Shown here: one piece after another, positions 5,746 to 6,277 of the stretch
Numbering within the stretch: position 1 is the stretch's first letter
Layout of the letters: each line of letters starts with the position of its first letter
Translations under genes and position numbers: made by a program
Notes under the pieces: generated by a model
Databases searched by the model: none
What the model saw: the letters and a program-made list of their open reading frames with translations, nothing else
What the model was told of the DNA's origin: nothing
Origin: Chlorobiaceae bacterium
Lineage (GTDB): Bacteria; Bacteroidota; Chlorobiia; Chlorobiales; Chlorobiaceae
Assembly: GCA_013336025.1 (NCBI GenBank)
Contig: JAAXUM010000112.1
Location: 1-6,277, forward strand
Reading direction: 5' to 3'
DNA length: 6,277 bases

Positions 5746-6277
5746 ATGACCTCTCGTCGTTTCTGGATTCCTGCTGCCGCAAGCTCCGTGCTGCTGATTA
5801 CTCTCTGCTATCTCTATGTTGATATTCCGACGGCATTACTTATGCGCCAAGGCAACTCTTCGGCTTTTTTCAGCTTCTTCAGTGAAATAACTCTTTTGGG
5901 ACAATCCGAGTGGTATCTTGTTCCGGGTTTTTTTTTGTTTCTGCTTTTTCGCAACAGCAGAAAACGAGCAGCCAATGCCGGTCTTTTTGTTTTTTCCACC
6001 GTCGCCCTCTCCGGCCTTGCTGCCGACCTGATAAAATATATCCTCGGCAGAGCCCGACCAAAACTCTACCTGAACGACGGAATGTACGGAATGGATTTTT
6101 TTCGATGGGAACATGCATGGACATCGTTTCCATCAGGGCACTCCGCAACAGCATTCAGTGCGGCAGCCGCGTTATCCCTGCTTTTTCCGCGATTCAGGCT
6201 GTTTTTTTTTATTGCTGCCGCGTTGATCGCCTTCAGCCGTATTGCCATTAACAAGCACATCGCTGATATAGTGCTTG
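5746..6277 (+). CDS. PAP2-family integral-membrane phosphatase, 3' end outside window
   Basis: The frame from ATG 5746 is open to the window edge (177 residues visible). It is the first start after an in-frame TGA at 5710-5712, but lacks a clear ribosome site. All three phosphatase motifs are present: K97-x6-R104-P105 (KYILGRARP), PSGH at 129-132, and SR (164-165) with the likely nucleophile-type His171 and Asp174. Hydrophobic segments at about 9-27, 56-68, 77-95, 134-148 and 151-166 make it a multi-span inner-membrane protein. The family removes phosphate from lipids such as phosphatidic acid, phosphatidylglycerol phosphate, undecaprenyl pyrophosphate or lipid A; the substrate cannot be told here. 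Only two residues separate His171 and Asp174, where three are usual. Three T homopolymers encode Phe-rich stretches. Only the last helix and tail appear to be missing. Confidence 0.9.
   Translation, partial: MTSRRFWIPAAASSVLLITLCYLYVDIPTALLMRQGNSSAFFSFFSEITLLGQSEWYLVPGFFLFLLFRNSRKRAANAGLFVFSTVALSGLAADLIKYILGRARPKLYLNDGMYGMDFFRWEHAWTSFPSGHSATAFSAAAALSLLFPRFRLFFFIAAALIAFSRIAINKHIADIVL

Noticed and set aside
5910..6251. Plus-strand frame of 113 aa inside the PAP2 region
   Set aside because: It is in a different phase from the frame that carries all PAP2 motifs, and has no family features.
1..6277. tRNA, rRNA, CRISPR array, insertion sequence or phage genes
   Set aside because: Nothing resembling these was seen on either strand. 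The only repeats are the hairpin and the two heptamer tandems.

Overview
The window looks like chromosomal DNA from a green sulfur bacterium (Chlorobiaceae, Chlorobium/Pelodictyon-like). Three things suggest this: a BciB-type 8-vinyl reductase of (bacterio)chlorophyll synthesis, moderate GC (estimated by eye at roughly half), and an intergenic hairpin repeat of the TGTCATTTCGAAC...GAAATCTC kind seen in Chlorobi and Bacteroidetes genomes. The assignment is inferred from gene content, not from a marker gene.

Layout. (1) Bases 1-2169, plus strand: the C-terminal part of a CydC-type ABC exporter subunit, then bciB beginning one base after the cydC stop, so the two are very probably cotranscribed. 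(2) Bases 2194-3237, minus strand: an unrecognised 139-aa protein, convergent with bciB across 24 bases, and upstream of it a Blc-type outer-membrane lipocalin lipoprotein. (3) Bases 3238-3681: a 444-base intergenic stretch without a convincing gene. It carries a 101-base imperfect inverted repeat and two short heptamer tandem repeats, one of which runs into the stop codon of the next gene. (4) Bases 3682-5569, minus strand: a cation diffusion facilitator (Zn/Co/Cd-type efflux) and, upstream of it, formyltetrahydrofolate deformylase (purU). (5) Bases 5570-5745: a divergent intergenic region. (6) Base 5746 to the window end, plus strand: an integral-membrane PAP2-family phosphatase, cut off by the window edge.

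Apart from the cydC-bciB pair, the genes do not form an obvious pathway. CydC belongs to thiol export for periplasmic redox control and cytochrome bd assembly, BciB to pigment synthesis, Blc and PAP2 to envelope lipid metabolism, the CDF protein to metal homeostasis, and PurU to one-carbon/purine metabolism. I see no phage, CRISPR, toxin-antitoxin, transposase or RNA gene. This is mostly ordinary core-genome sequence. The points worth a second look are the BciB identity, the repeat mosaic, the orphan 139-aa protein, and details of the PAP2 gene.
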